From Prochlorococcus marinus CUG1438 (GTDB taxonomy: Bacteria; Cyanobacteriota; Cyanobacteriia; PCC-6307; Cyanobiaceae), in NCBI GenBank assembly GCA_017644325.1, contig JAEPLS010000001.1, forward strand, positions 434,001 through 498,000: a stretch of DNA of 64,000 bases. The letters run 5' to 3'. The position numbers were made by a program, and so were the translations under genes. Below, piece after piece: positions 18,707-29,377 of the stretch (position 1 is the stretch's first letter; every line of letters starts with the position of its first letter). The notes beneath the pieces were generated by a model that was not told the DNA's origin, searched no databases, and saw only the letters and a program-made list of their open reading frames with translations.

Positions 18707-20317
18707 TTAATTTGATTGAGTTAACTTTTCTTGAGAGGCCTTTATTAAGCCTTTAAATAAAGGATGTGGTTTTCCAGGTCTTGATAAAAACTCAGGATGA
18801 TATTGGCATGCTAAGAAGTAAGGATGATTTTCTAATTCAATTAACTCTACTAATCTGCCATCTGGTGATGTGCCACTAATTTTGTATCCAGAATTTAAAA
18901 AACTTTGTTTGTAGTAATTATTAAATTCATATCTATGTCGATGTCTCTCATAAATAACATCTTCGTCATATAAGTTTTTCCCAGTTGTATTTTTTGTCAA
19001 TCTACATGGATAAACTCCAAGTCTCATTGTCCCACCTAAATCAACTACATCTTCCTGTTCTGGTAATAAATGTATAACTGGATTGGGAGTCTTTGGGTCT
19101 AGTTCTGAACTAGATGCATCTGGAAGATTAGCTACGTTTCTAGCCCATTCTATAACTGCACATTGCATACCAAGGCATAGACCTAAAAAGGGGATTTTAT
19201 TTTCTCTTGCGAATTTGATAGCCGAAATTTTTCCATTGACTCCTCTGTTGCCAAAGCCCCCAGGTACGACAATCGCATCAACTTCATTTAAGTAAGTTTC
19301 TGCTGAATTTTTTTCTATCATTTCAGCACTTACCCAATGTAAATCTAATGAAGCCTTTTGTTCAATGCATGCATGTTTTAAAGCTTCAACAACGGATAAA
19401 TATGCATCTCCAAGTTCAATGTATTTACCTACGAGAGCAACTTTTATTGGAGCTCCAGGATTTCTTAGATTATGTATTAGTTGTTCCCAATTTCTCAAAT
19501 CACATTTTTTATCTTCAAGTTCTAAATATTTCAGGGTTTCTTTGCATAAACCTTCTTTTTTTAAAGAAAGAGGTACAGAATAAATACTGTCTGCGTCTAA
19601 AGCTTCAATTACAGAGTTAATACTGACACCGCAAAATCCACTAAGTTTCTTTTTAAGACCTTCATTAATCGCTTTATCACTTCGGCATACAAGTAAATCT
19701 GGCTGAATTCCAATTGATCTCAATTCTTTAACTGAATGTTGTGTTGGCTTAGTTTTTATTTCGCCAGAGGTTTTGATGTAGGGAAGTAATGTTACGTGTA
19801 TGTATGCAACATCATTCCTGTTGACATCATTTTTGAATTCTCTTATTGCTTCTAGAAAAGGTAAAGATTCTATATCACCAACTGTTCCACCAATTTCCGT
19901 AATAATAATATCTGCATTGCTGTTGGAAGCTACTCTATGAATTCTTTCTCTTATTTCTCCTGTTATGTGAGGTATTACTTGCACAGTTCCTCCGTTATAA
20001 CTACCTCTTCTTTCTTTGTTTATAACAGCTTGATAGATAGACCCCGTTGTCACACTGTTTAACCTAGTCATTGCAGTATCAGTAAATCTTTCATAGTGAC
20101 CTAAATCTAAATCGGTTTCAGCCCCATCTTCGGTTACAAATACTTCTCCATGTTGGAAAGGGCTCATTGTTCCTGGGTCAACATTTAGATATGGATCTAG
20201 TTTTAATATTGAAACACTATATCCTCTAGACTTTAATAATCTACCTAAACTTGCAGCTACAATTCCTTTACCAATGCTAGAAACTACTCCTCCGGTGACA
20301 AATACAAATTTTGACAT
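18707..20317 (-). CDS. pyrG: CTP synthase
   Basis: Aminates UTP to CTP with glutamine. It has 536 residues: the synthetase domain starts [17 protein letters not shown] with [24 protein letters not shown], and the class I glutamine amidotransferase half has the nucleophile in FLGLCLGMQ and the HPEF triad residues near the end. The ATG at 20317 overlaps the stop of a ten-codon leader frame as TAATG (see the separate entry). Confidence 0.98.
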   Translation of the reverse strand: MSKFVFVTGGVVSSIGKGIVAASLGRLLKSRGYSVSILKLDPYLNVDPGTMSPFQHGEVFVTEDGAETDLDLGHYERFTDTAMTRLNSVTTGSIYQAVINKERRGSYNGGTVQVIPHITGEIRERIHRVASNSNADIIITEIGGTVGDIESLPFLEAIREFKNDVNRNDVAYIHVTLLPYIKTSGEIKTKPTQHSVKELRSIGIQPDLLVCRSDKAINEGLKKKLSGFCGVSINSVIEALDADSIYSVPLSLKKEGLCKETLKYLELEDKKCDLRNWEQLIHNLRNPGAPIKVALVGKYIELGDAYLSVVEALKHACIEQKASLDLHWVSAEMIEKNSAETYLNEVDAIVVPGGFGNRGVNGKISAIKFARENKIPFLGLCLGMQCAVIEWARNVANLPDASSSELDPKTPNPVIHLLPEQEDVVDLGGTMRLGVYPCRLTKNTTGKNLYDEDVIYERHRHRYEFNNYYKQSFLNSGYKISGTSPDGRLVELIELENHPYFLACQYHPEFLSRPGKPHPLFKGLIKASQEKLTQSN

Positions 20318-20349
20318 TAATTATTTTTAATTAAGCACAGCCTCCTCAT
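20317..20349 (-). promoter_or_regulatory. Possible ten-codon leader frame coupled to pyrG
   Basis: On the minus strand an ATG at 20349 opens a frame reading [10 protein letters not shown] whose TAA shares its last A with the pyrG ATG (TAATG). The frame begins with ATGAGGAGG, a purine run that resembles a Shine-Dalgarno site but is 25 or more bases from the pyrG start. It may couple translation to pyrG, or be chance. No ribosome site precedes it. Confidence 0.22.
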
Positions 20350-20392
20350 ACTTTATTTAAACAAAAAACTTTTAGAACATCCATATATATTC

Positions 20393-22189
20393 TTATTCAT
20401 CAATTGTTATTTCAATATCTAATTCTTTTAATTGTGATTCAGAGACATTTGAAGGTGCATTTGTGAGAAGACATTTTGATTGTTGATTTTTTGGAAAAGC
20501 AATGGTTTCTCTGATTGTATCTGCACCAATTATAAGCATGGTAATACGATCCAACCCAAACGCTATTCCACCATGAGGAGGAGCACCCATTTCTAAGGCT
20601 TCTATTAAAAATCCAAATTTTTCATCAATCTCTTTATCAGTAAGTCCTACCGTTTTCAGAACCTCTCTTTGTAAGTTCGCTTCATGAATACGTAAAGAGC
20701 CCCCTCCTAACTCCAATCCATTGAGAACTAAGTCATAAGCATTTGCTGTAGAGCTCTCAATTTCTCTTTTTAAGTTTTCAGAATCTTTTGATTTTATATT
20801 TTTTGGAGAACAAAAAGGATGATGTAAAGCTTCATATCTATTTTCATCTTCATTTCTCTCAAACATCGGGAAGTCAGTTACCCATAAGAAATTCCATTTA
20901 CTTTTATCAATAAGATTTAAGTCTTTTGCAATATATTGTCTAACCCTATCTAATGACTGATTGACAATTTGTTTATTTCCAGCTCCTAAGAGGATTAAGT
21001 CTCCATCTTTTGCTTCTGTGATTTTTAAAATATCAGCTATATGCTCTTCACTTAAATTATTTTTAATTGCCCCAATAGTTTCAAGCTCATCTCCTTTGAC
21101 CCTTATAAAGGCCAAACCACCAGCTCCTGCATCTTGAGCTACTTGGAAGATATCACCTCCTGGTTTAATTCTTACGTTGCTAATACTTGAATTACCTCCT
21201 TTGACTGTTATGGATTTTATATAACCTCCAGACTTAATTGCCTTGGTGAAAATATTAAACCCAATATCACCTAATACTCCTCCTAAATCTTTTAACAACA
21301 TTTGATATCTAGTATCTGGTCTATCAGTGCCGTAATTATCCATTGCTTCCTGCCATGTCATTCTTGGAAACGCATTATTAAAATTAATATTTAACACTTC
21401 TTTCCATATTTTTTTTATGAGACTTTCATTAAAAGAAATTATTTCTTCTTCACTAATAAAGCTCATCTCAATATCTAATTGAGTAAACTCTGGCTGTCTA
21501 TCTGCCCTTAAGTCTTCATCACGGAAACATTTTGCGATTTGATAATACTTATCTAGGCCCCCGACCATTAAAAGTTGTTTAAATAGTTGTGGGGATTGAG
21601 GTAAAGCAAAAAATTCTCCATTTGAAAGACGTGAAGGAACAAGAAAATCGCGGGCGCCTTCAGGAGTTGACTTTGTAAGCAATGGTGTCTCTACTTCTGT
21701 AAATCCAAAATTATCAAGAAATTCTCTAGCAACTTTAATAATCTTATGTCTTGTTTTTAAATTTTCTAGTAATTTTCCCCTTCTTAAATCAAGGTATCTA
21801 TATTTTAATCTGAGTTCCTCTTTTGTATTTTCATAATCATGTATAGAAACTGGAAAAGGTAAGTTGTTTTTAATTTGGTTGAGAATTTGCAAATCTTTAA
21901 CCTTAAGCTCTAACTCTCCAGTACTTAAATTTGTATTTATGGAATCTTTGGGCCTTTCATTAATAATTCCGCTAACCATTATTACTGTTTCATTTCTTAG
22001 AGTTTCTGCCTGTTTAAATAGATCTGCACCATCATCGGGGTTAATTGTTATTTGAAGGAATCCACTATGGTCTCTTAAATCAATAAAAATTACACCACCA
22101 TGATCTCTTCTTCTATCTACCCATCCGCATAAATTCACTAATTTACCGATATCTGTATTATTCAGTTCTTTGCAAATTTTGTTTCTCAT
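20393..22189 (-). CDS. aspS: Aspartyl-tRNA synthetase
   Basis: Class II synthetase of 598 residues, the bacterial length. An OB-fold anticodon-binding domain ([20 protein letters not shown], residues 21-40) is followed by the catalytic core with motif 2 [18 protein letters not shown] and motif 3 [12 protein letters not shown], with a bacterial GAD insert between. Whether it also charges tRNA-Asn cannot be told here. It lies between gcvT and pyrG on the same strand, with gaps of 55 and 75 bases. Confidence 0.97.
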   Translation of the reverse strand: MRNKICKELNNTDIGKLVNLCGWVDRRRDHGGVIFIDLRDHSGFLQITINPDDGADLFKQAETLRNETVIMVSGIINERPKDSINTNLSTGELELKVKDLQILNQIKNNLPFPVSIHDYENTKEELRLKYRYLDLRRGKLLENLKTRHKIIKVAREFLDNFGFTEVETPLLTKSTPEGARDFLVPSRLSNGEFFALPQSPQLFKQLLMVGGLDKYYQIAKCFRDEDLRADRQPEFTQLDIEMSFISEEEIISFNESLIKKIWKEVLNINFNNAFPRMTWQEAMDNYGTDRPDTRYQMLLKDLGGVLGDIGFNIFTKAIKSGGYIKSITVKGGNSSISNVRIKPGGDIFQVAQDAGAGGLAFIRVKGDELETIGAIKNNLSEEHIADILKITEAKDGDLILLGAGNKQIVNQSLDRVRQYIAKDLNLIDKSKWNFLWVTDFPMFERNEDENRYEALHHPFCSPKNIKSKDSENLKREIESSTANAYDLVLNGLELGGGSLRIHEANLQREVLKTVGLTDKEIDEKFGFLIEALEMGAPPHGGIAFGLDRITMLIIGADTIRETIAFPKNQQSKCLLTNAPSNVSESQLKELDIEITIDE

Positions 22190-22244
22190 CTAAGTATGAT
22201 TTATTTACCAATAACTTATAATAATTCTTTAAGGGTAAATTTAG

Positions 22245-23357
22245 TTAATAATTTTTTATATAGAACGTTCTTTTTGTTATTACCCCTTTGAATTTTTTTC
22301 CTCTAATTAATATTTGAACTTCATTATTTATGAAGGCATGCGAAGTATTGATGTATGCAAAAGCTATAGCTTGTTGTTTAGTTGGAGACCAACTGCCGCT
22401 TGTGATAGTGCCAATATTTTCTTCACCTTTAAGAACAGCGCAACCTTTTCTTCCTATTGCTTTACCTTCTATAGAGAGACCAACTAACTTTTTTTGAACA
22501 CCTAATTTTGACTGCTCTTCAAGAAATCTTCTTCCAAAGAATTCGTGATTATTTTCTAGATGTACTAGCCAGCCTAACCCTGCTTCATATGGAGAAGTTT
22601 CTTCATTTATGTCTTGACCATAAAGATGCATGCCTGCTTCAAGTCTAAGAGTATCTCTAGCTCCTAAACCACAAGGTGCGACATTTTTGGAAATTGAGAA
22701 ATCCCATAAATTAATTGCTGCTTTTTTAGATAAAAGTATTTCCAGACCATTTTCCCCCGTATATCCTGTCTTTGAAAAAAAAATTTTTTCTTTAGGCGAA
22801 ATATGTTCAAAAATTTTATATTCGCAACCAAAGTTAGGGATATGTGAGATCGAAGATTCAATCCATTCTTCAAATAAATCGAATGAGTTTTTTCCTTGTA
22901 GTGCTAAAAGTACTTTGTCTTTTTTAAAGTTTGTTATCGATATTTCAGACATATTTAAATTATTTTTTATCCACTGAAAATCTTTTTCATATCTACTTGC
23001 ATTTACTATTAACAATAATTCTGATATGTCATTTTCTTGTATACCAAGATCATAAATTATTAAGTCATCTATTATTCCTCCTTTATCATTGAGCATTACT
23101 GTATAAAGCCCCTGACCTTCAGAAAAGGAGTATAAATTAGTAGGAAAAAGTTTTTGACTATAATCCTTTGGATTGATTCCCTTGATAGAAATCACACCCA
23201 TGTGAGAAATATCAAATAATCCTGCTGAAGATCTAACTGATTCATGCTCTTTAATTAATCCTGAAAATGATATGGGCATTTCCCAACCAGCAAAATCCAC
23301 TAATTTTGCATTAGATTCAACATATTTTGAATAAAGAGGACTTTTTAGGAAATCCAT
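22245..23357 (-). CDS. gcvT: Glycine cleavage system T protein (aminomethyltransferase)
   Basis: Transfers the aminomethyl carbon from lipoylated H protein to THF, releasing ammonia. It has 370 residues: [27 protein letters not shown], the folate-site region [15 protein letters not shown], and [20 protein letters not shown]. The P and H proteins are about 17 kb away at 40791-44135, so the system is split. It follows speB by 50 bases, a gap too small for a tandem glycine riboswitch. Confidence 0.96.
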   Translation of the reverse strand: MDFLKSPLYSKYVESNAKLVDFAGWEMPISFSGLIKEHESVRSSAGLFDISHMGVISIKGINPKDYSQKLFPTNLYSFSEGQGLYTVMLNDKGGIIDDLIIYDLGIQENDISELLLIVNASRYEKDFQWIKNNLNMSEISITNFKKDKVLLALQGKNSFDLFEEWIESSISHIPNFGCEYKIFEHISPKEKIFFSKTGYTGENGLEILLSKKAAINLWDFSISKNVAPCGLGARDTLRLEAGMHLYGQDINEETSPYEAGLGWLVHLENNHEFFGRRFLEEQSKLGVQKKLVGLSIEGKAIGRKGCAVLKGEENIGTITSGSWSPTKQQAIAFAYINTSHAFINNEVQILIRGKKFKGVITKRTFYIKNY

Positions 23358-23407
23358 GAAATATTTAGTTTGTATTTAGTATTTTTACACTTTAGTTTAG
23401 AAATTTT

Positions 23408-24289
23408 TTATTGCATATTTTCTAATGACAAAATTAAGCTTCTAAGTACTTTGGCCGCAACTATACTACTTACTCCGCTTTTATCAATTTCTGGAGATAA
23501 TTCCACAATATCTGAAGCCACAATTCTAAGGTCTTTAAAAGTTTTCAGTATTTCTTCAAAATCATTCCAAAAAAATCCTCCCGGTTCTGGAGTGCCCGTC
23601 CCTGCTAATAAGCTGGGATCAAACCAATCTAAATCTATTGTTAAATAGATTGGAGACTTAGCGTAAGGTAGAAGAGCTTGTTTTAAATCATGTGCATTTC
23701 CGCCTGGAGAAAAGTTAACTAATTGGTTGTTGTTATGCATAATTTCAAACTCGTCTTTAGTTCCACTCCTAATTCCTACTTGCAAAATTCTCTTTTCAGG
23801 TAGCACTTCTAAGCATCTTTTCATAGTACAAGCATGACTATGTTCATTACCTATATATGATTCTCTTAAATCTGCATGAGCATCAAGTTGAACCAATATC
23901 AAATCTGGATATTTTTTTACTAATGCTTCAATAGCACCTCTTGTAATAGAGTGTTCGCCTCCAAGCATAATAGGACTAAGGCGTTTACTAATTAAAAAAT
24001 TTGTTGCTGATTTAACAGACTCTATAACGGACTTTGAATCATTTTTATCAATTATTATTGATCCAAAATCAACATACATAATATCTTCTAAGTCTTTTTT
24101 TATATTTGGACAATATGTTTCTAAACAAGAACTGACTTGTCTTATTGCGTCTGGACCAAATCTTGCTCCTGGTTTAAACGAACATGTCCCGTCATAATTA
24201 ACTCCAAATATACCAATTGAGCAGTTCTCAGGACTTCTCTTTGCTCCCATATAAATTGCATTTTCGTTATTAAATAAATTTTTTGTCAT
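23408..24289 (-). CDS. speB: Agmatinase/arginase-family ureohydrolase
   Basis: Hydrolyses agmatine to putrescine and urea. It has 293 residues; the binuclear manganese site is visible as GGEHSITRG, QLDAHADLR and LTIDLDWFDPSLLAGTGTPEPGG. Arginase or guanidinobutyrase activity cannot be ruled out, but the 1-base gap to speE (spermidine synthase) favours polyamine synthesis. Downstream of mazG and speE in the same transcript. Confidence 0.92.
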   Translation of the reverse strand: MTKNLFNNENAIYMGAKRSPENCSIGIFGVNYDGTCSFKPGARFGPDAIRQVSSCLETYCPNIKKDLEDIMYVDFGSIIIDKNDSKSVIESVKSATNFLISKRLSPIMLGGEHSITRGAIEALVKKYPDLILVQLDAHADLRESYIGNEHSHACTMKRCLEVLPEKRILQVGIRSGTKDEFEIMHNNNQLVNFSPGGNAHDLKQALLPYAKSPIYLTIDLDWFDPSLLAGTGTPEPGGFFWNDFEEILKTFKDLRIVASDIVELSPEIDKSGVSSIVAAKVLRSLILSLENMQ

Positions 24290-24290
24290 C

Positions 24291-25142
24291 TTATGAATCT
24301 AGTTCTTTTACAAATTTATTGGGCATCATTTTGAATGCTGCATTTTGAAAATTTAAATTCCAAATTTCACATCCTTTTTCTATTTTTAGTACTTCATCAC
24401 AATTTTGCTTTGATAAATTTAGATATTCTGAAGAAGCAAATGTCCAACTCCAAATCCCGCTTGGATATATGGGCACAAAGGAATACATAGTTTCAGAAAC
24501 TTTAAATATATTTTTTAGGGTTTTCAAAATATTTATGTGAATATTTTTGAAGGATTCAGGAGATTCGCTTTGCGTTGCTAATATCCCCCTTGGTGTAAGT
24601 ATTCTTTTACATTCTTTATAAAAAGAATCTGAAAATAATAAATTTGAAACTTCTGAGGGATCTGAACAATCTACAAATATAACGTCGTAGAAATTATCTC
24701 TTGTTTTTTTTACCCATTTAACACCATCATCAATATGTATTTCTAATCTTTTGTCATTCCATGCTTCGCCTCCAATTTCTTTTAGAAATTTTTTAGATAT
24801 TTTGATTACCTCCTCATCAATTTCTACTAGATCAATTTTTGATATTTGAGAATATTTAACGCATTCTCTGAGAGTTCCGCCGTCACCACCGCCAATAATT
24901 AGTACATTAGATTTTCCGTAAATACTACTTAATGCAGGATGTACAAGACACTCATGATAATATTTCTCGTCTTTTAATGATGTCATCCAGCAACCATCTA
25001 ACATTAAAGCTTTACCATAATATTCATTTTCAATGACAATAATTTCTTGATATTTTGAGGTTTTTTTGATTAGAATTTTCCCATTTAGGCCGAATCTTGA
25101 GCCTTTATGATATTCATCTATCCATGTTGTAATATTTGTCAT
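24291..25142 (-). CDS. speE: Spermidine synthase (polyamine aminopropyltransferase)
   Basis: Transfers aminopropyl from decarboxylated SAM to putrescine. It has 283 residues with LMLDGCWMTS, HECLVHPAL, the nucleotide loop IIGGGDGGTLRE, and VDCSDPSEVSNLLFS carrying the catalytic Asp. The Ser-Glu-Val variant after DP differs from the usual GPA, a mild oddity. It overlaps mazG by 4 bases upstream and lies 1 base from speB. Confidence 0.93.
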   Translation of the reverse strand: MTNITTWIDEYHKGSRFGLNGKILIKKTSKYQEIIVIENEYYGKALMLDGCWMTSLKDEKYYHECLVHPALSSIYGKSNVLIIGGGDGGTLRECVKYSQISKIDLVEIDEEVIKISKKFLKEIGGEAWNDKRLEIHIDDGVKWVKKTRDNFYDVIFVDCSDPSEVSNLLFSDSFYKECKRILTPRGILATQSESPESFKNIHINILKTLKNIFKVSETMYSFVPIYPSGIWSWTFASSEYLNLSKQNCDEVLKIEKGCEIWNLNFQNAAFKMMPNKFVKELDS

Positions 25143-25993
25143 TTGCTTTTAGGAATTTTTCCCGCCAGTTTTTGTTTAGCTATTTGCCAAAGCCGTTGAA
25201 AGTCTTTAGGAGTTTGTTTTTTAATATTATCTCCTGCATGCTCTTCAACAATTGAAAATCTTTCTAAAAATTTTATATTAGTTTTTTGAAGAGCTGATTC
25301 AGGATTTATTTTTAAAAAGTTTGAGAGATTCAGAAGGGTAAAGTAAATATCCCCAAATTCATTTTTTATTTCTAAATCATTCTTGCTTTTAATTGCCTCT
25401 TTTAATTCATTTATTTCTTCTTCTAACTTTTTAAAAATCTCATCAGTACTTTCCCACTTGAAACCATGTTCTTTAACAACATTTGTGATTTTATCTGTTC
25501 CAACTGTTGGCGGTAAATTTTTAATTTTCAAATTTAAATTTCTACTAATTGAAGATTTCATATGAGGTGCTTCTTTTTCTAAATTTTTTATATTTACCCA
25601 AATCTCTTGTGATTTTTTTAATGATACTTTTTCCTTTTTGTTAAAAATATATGGATGTCTATTAATAATTTTCTTGTTTAGATTTTTTATAACATCCTTT
25701 AGTTCAAATTTTTTTTCTTCGTAACCGATTTCAGCATGAAGCATTACTTGTAATAAAAGATCTCCTAACTCTTCACATATGTGATTTGTATTTTTTTCAT
25801 ATATCGCATCTACAAATTCATTGCTTTCTTCATACAAAAATGGGATCAACGACATATGAGACTGTATTTTCTGCCATGGGCAACCCCAAGTTTTATCTTT
25901 TAAAGCTTTGATATTAGATATCAAAATTTTAAAACTATGTATAGTTTCTAAATCGGAATTATTTTCCAATTTATATCTATTGTTTGAGCACAT
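25139..25993 (-). CDS. mazG: Nucleoside triphosphate pyrophosphohydrolase MazG
   Basis: Hydrolyses NTPs or dNTPs to monophosphates. It has 284 residues with two MazG units. The first has GCPWQKIQSHMSLIPFLYEESNEF and CEELGDLLLQVMLHAEIGYEE, the EExxE...ExxD magnesium set; the second has LEEEINELKEAI and EFGDIYFTLLNLSNF. The family lowers ppGpp or aberrant nucleotides in E. coli; cyanophages carry their own copies (known). First gene of the speE-speB run; divergent from tRNA-Val. Confidence 0.93.
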   Translation of the reverse strand: MCSNNRYKLENNSDLETIHSFKILISNIKALKDKTWGCPWQKIQSHMSLIPFLYEESNEFVDAIYEKNTNHICEELGDLLLQVMLHAEIGYEEKKFELKDVIKNLNKKIINRHPYIFNKKEKVSLKKSQEIWVNIKNLEKEAPHMKSSISRNLNLKIKNLPPTVGTDKITNVVKEHGFKWESTDEIFKKLEEEINELKEAIKSKNDLEIKNEFGDIYFTLLNLSNFLKINPESALQKTNIKFLERFSIVEEHAGDNIKKQTPKDFQRLWQIAKQKLAGKIPKSK

Positions 25994-26091
25994 AGGATAT
26001 ATTTAATTAATTAAATTTTGCCTCAATCATGAAATATTTAAATACTTAGTATAAATTTTTCAACTTCATCTATTAGAATGAATTATTATAA

Positions 26092-26163
<72 letters not shown>

Positions 26164-26179
26164 TTTGTTTTTTTTTCTA

Positions 26180-26521
26180 ATGACTGAGATTGTTAATCTT
26201 TCAATCAGTCAAAGCGCTGCTTCAGAACTATCTAGGCAAGCTTCTTTTGGAGGTTCTCCAGGAGAAATGTCGATTGATTTGGTAGAGGATAAAAATTGTT
26301 CTGAAGGCTGGATGCATATTAGATTCAGGCCGGGTTCATCTAATGGTTCTCCTATTTCAAGAACAGAAGGGGTAACTTTATATGCTGATGTAAAAAAGTT
26401 TAATTTACTAAAAGATTTAAAATTAGATTATTACGGTGATTTGAGTGGTGGTGGATTTCTTATCTCAACACCAAAAAATGCAAAACGTTGTTCCTGTGGT
26501 TCTGGCTTTAAACTTTTGTAA
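26180..26521 (+). CDS. A-type iron-sulfur carrier-like protein (HesB/IscA family)
   Basis: Family members bind and pass Fe-S clusters to apoproteins. From the ATG at 26180 it has 113 residues, close to the family length. It ends with the CxC pair C104-S-C106 in CSCGSGF, and a cysteine at 40 could be the third ligand, though its surroundings (VEDKNCSEGW) do not match the usual GGCSG. This makes it a divergent member, and cluster binding is inferred. A TTG at 26165 is in frame but would put the start only 2 bases from the tRNA end. The leader must come from tRNA read-through or processing. Confidence 0.75.
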   Translation: MTEIVNLSISQSAASELSRQASFGGSPGEMSIDLVEDKNCSEGWMHIRFRPGSSNGSPISRTEGVTLYADVKKFNLLKDLKLDYYGDLSGGGFLISTPKNAKRCSCGSGFKLL

Positions 26522-26618
26522 ATTTGATGTCCCTTTTTTTGCAAACTAATATTATTTTCATCAATTGGCTGCTATCAAGATAAAATAAACAAAAAGTTTA
26601 CTGAAATAAAATTTGGAC

Positions 26619-29375
26619 ATGACAGAGATGAATGATCAATTATCTTTAGAGAATTATTCACCTTTTGAAGTAGAGAAAAAGTGGCAAGAAAAATGGGAAA
26701 GTTTAAAAGCGTTTAGTCCTAACCCTGAGGATGATGGTGATCCCTTTTGTATTGTTATTCCGCCACCAAATGTAACCGGATCTTTGCATATGGGGCATGC
26801 CTTTAATACGTCTTTAATAGATGTTGTAGTACGTTTCCAAAGACTTTTAGGTAAGAATGTTTTGTGTTTGCCGGGTACTGATCATGCTTCAATAGCTGTT
26901 CAAACTATTCTCGAGAAACAATTAAAAAGTGAAGGCAAAACGAGTGAGGATATTGGAAGAGATGAATTTCTTAAAAGAGCATGGAACTGGAAAGAACAAA
27001 GTGGTGGCAAAATTGTAACTCAATTAAAAAGGATTGGATATTCAGTAGATTGGAGCAGAGAAAGATTTACTTTAGATCAGAAATTAAATGAGGCAGTTGT
27101 TGAGGCCTTTAATATTCTCTATAAAAAGAATTTAATTTACAGAGGCGAATATTTGGTTAATTGGTGCCCTGAATCTCAATCTGCGGTAAGTGATCTTGAA
27201 GTTGAAATGCAAGAAGTAAATGGTCATTTATGGCATTTTAAATACCCTTTACTTTCTGAAAGTGGTGAACAGTTAGATAAGTACTTAGAAGTTGCAACAA
27301 CAAGACCAGAAACTCTTTTGGGTGATACTGCTGTGGCAGTTAATCCTGATGATGATAGATATAAAGAATTTATTGGTGTCAAAGTAAAAGTTCCTTTCGT
27401 TAATAGAGAAATACCTATTATCGCTGATTCACATGTTGATAAAGATTTTGGTACGGGTTGTGTGAAGGTTACTCCAGCTCATGATCCAAATGATTTTGCA
27501 ATAGGAAAAAGGCATAATTTAAAACAGATTAATGTAATGAACAAAGATGGAACTTTAAATATTAATGCCGGTATTTTTCAAAATTTAGATAGATATGAGG
27601 CTAGAAAGAAAATTATCAAAGAATTGGACAACTTAGGCCTTTTGACAAAGATAGAGGATTATAAACATACTGTTCCTTTTTCTGATAGAGGTAAGGTGCC
27701 AATTGAACCTTTATTGTCAACACAATGGTTTTTGAAAATGGATGATATATCACAAGGATGTCTTAATGAAATTGATTCTAAAAAACCATCGTTTATTCCA
27801 TCACGCTGGGAGAAAGTTTATAAGGATTGGTTAGAAAATATTAATGATTGGTGTATCAGTCGGCAATTGTGGTGGGGTCACCAAATACCAGCCTGGTATG
27901 TTTTAGATGAATCTCAAGACTCAATAGAACAAGATACTCCATATATTGTTGCAAGAAATGAAGAGGATGCCTTAATCGAAGCTAATAAAAAATTTGGATT
28001 AAATATTAAATTGGTTCGTGATAAAGATGTTTTGGATACATGGTTTTCAAGTGGTTTATGGCCTTTCTCAACCCTTGGTTGGCCAAATATAAGTGATCCG
28101 GATTTTAAAAAATGGTATCCAAATAGTGTTCTTGTTACTGGTTTCGATATTATTTTCTTCTGGGTGGCAAGAATGACAATGATGGGGAATACTTTTACAA
28201 ATAATATTCCTTTTAAGGATGTTTATATTCATGGTCTGGTTCGAGATGAAAACAATAAAAAAATGAGTAAAAGTTCAGGTAATGGTATTGATCCAATACT
28301 ATTAATTGATAAATATGGTTCTGATGCTCTACGATTTGCTTTAATTCGAGAAGTCGCAGGCGCAGGACAAGATATCCGGCTTGATTTTGATAGGAAAAAA
28401 GATACGTCTTCAACTGTTGAAGCTTCAAGAAATTTTGCGAATAAATTATGGAATGCAACTAAATTTGTGTTAATTAATAAAACTTCTAATAATAATTATT
28501 CGCTTAATGAGAGTGATGAAGCTTCTTTAGAGTTATGTGATAAGTGGATTTTATCGAAATTGAATCAGGTAAATATAAAAGTCGTTGCTTTATTGAAAGA
28601 ATATAAATTGGGAGAATCTGCGAAACTTTTATATGAATTCACGTGGAATGATTTTTGTGACTGGTATGTAGAATTTGCTAAACAAAGGTTTAATAATAAA
28701 GAGACTAAAAATAGACAAATATCTGAAAAAGTTTTAATAAAAGTGCTCAATGATATTTTGGTAATGATTCATCCTTTTATGCCGCACATTACTGAGGAAC
28801 TTTGGCATGTGTTGCAACTAAAACCAGATAATGCATTATTATCTCTTCAAAAATGGCCAACTCACGAAAATAAATTTGTTGATCATAAGCTTGATAATTC
28901 CTTTCAGCAACTCTTTGAAATTATTAGGTTGACTAGAAATTTGAGAGCTGAATTAGGTCTTAAGCCATCAGAAAAAGGTCCTGTATATTTAATTTCAGAC
29001 AATGATGAATTGATTGATTTTTTAAAAACTTTAGTTGATGATATTCAAACCTTAACTAAATCTTCTGAAGTATTTATTTTTAAAACTAATGCTGTTGATA
29101 AAAAAGAGTTTGCTAAATCTTTTTCCGGGATAATTAGTGATTTAGAGGTTTACCTACCTTTTCAGGATTTTGTAAATATAGATGCATTAAAGGAAAGGTT
29201 AACCAAGGATTTTAAAAAGGTGACTATTGAATTAGAAAATTTAAATAAGAGATTATCTAATAAAAATTTCGTTGATAAGGCTCCAAAAGATATTGTTGAC
29301 GAATGCAGATTTAAATTAAATGAGGTTTCGGTACAAAAGGAAAGAATTACTAAAAAACTCGAACTTCTGAATTGA
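26619..29375 (+). CDS. valS: Valyl-tRNA synthetase
   Basis: Class Ia synthetase of 918 residues from the ATG at 26619 (an in-frame TTG is at 26613). HIGH box as GSLHMGHAF, KMSKS box as NKKMSKSSGN, and an editing CP1 domain with TTRPETLLGDTAVAV and TPAHDPNDF. The anticodon-binding domain and a C-terminal coiled coil (last 65 residues, Lys/Glu-rich) complete it. It is upstream of, and 2 bases from, the TVP38-like gene. tRNA-Val(UAC) is encoded on the same strand just upstream. Confidence 0.98.
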   Translation: MTEMNDQLSLENYSPFEVEKKWQEKWESLKAFSPNPEDDGDPFCIVIPPPNVTGSLHMGHAFNTSLIDVVVRFQRLLGKNVLCLPGTDHASIAVQTILEKQLKSEGKTSEDIGRDEFLKRAWNWKEQSGGKIVTQLKRIGYSVDWSRERFTLDQKLNEAVVEAFNILYKKNLIYRGEYLVNWCPESQSAVSDLEVEMQEVNGHLWHFKYPLLSESGEQLDKYLEVATTRPETLLGDTAVAVNPDDDRYKEFIGVKVKVPFVNREIPIIADSHVDKDFGTGCVKVTPAHDPNDFAIGKRHNLKQINVMNKDGTLNINAGIFQNLDRYEARKKIIKELDNLGLLTKIEDYKHTVPFSDRGKVPIEPLLSTQWFLKMDDISQGCLNEIDSKKPSFIPSRWEKVYKDWLENINDWCISRQLWWGHQIPAWYVLDESQDSIEQDTPYIVARNEEDALIEANKKFGLNIKLVRDKDVLDTWFSSGLWPFSTLGWPNISDPDFKKWYPNSVLVTGFDIIFFWVARMTMMGNTFTNNIPFKDVYIHGLVRDENNKKMSKSSGNGIDPILLIDKYGSDALRFALIREVAGAGQDIRLDFDRKKDTSSTVEASRNFANKLWNATKFVLINKTSNNNYSLNESDEASLELCDKWILSKLNQVNIKVVALLKEYKLGESAKLLYEFTWNDFCDWYVEFAKQRFNNKETKNRQISEKVLIKVLNDILVMIHPFMPHITEELWHVLQLKPDNALLSLQKWPTHENKFVDHKLDNSFQQLFEIIRLTRNLRAELGLKPSEKGPVYLISDNDELIDFLKTLVDDIQTLTKSSEVFIFKTNAVDKKEFAKSFSGIISDLEVYLPFQDFVNIDALKERLTKDFKKVTIELENLNKRLSNKNFVDKAPKDIVDECRFKLNEVSVQKERITKKLELLN

Positions 29376-29377
29376 GA

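Noticed and set aside
23358-23407. Glycine riboswitch before gcvT
   Set aside because: Only 50 bases separate it from speB, too short for the known aptamer, and no paired G/C stems are seen.
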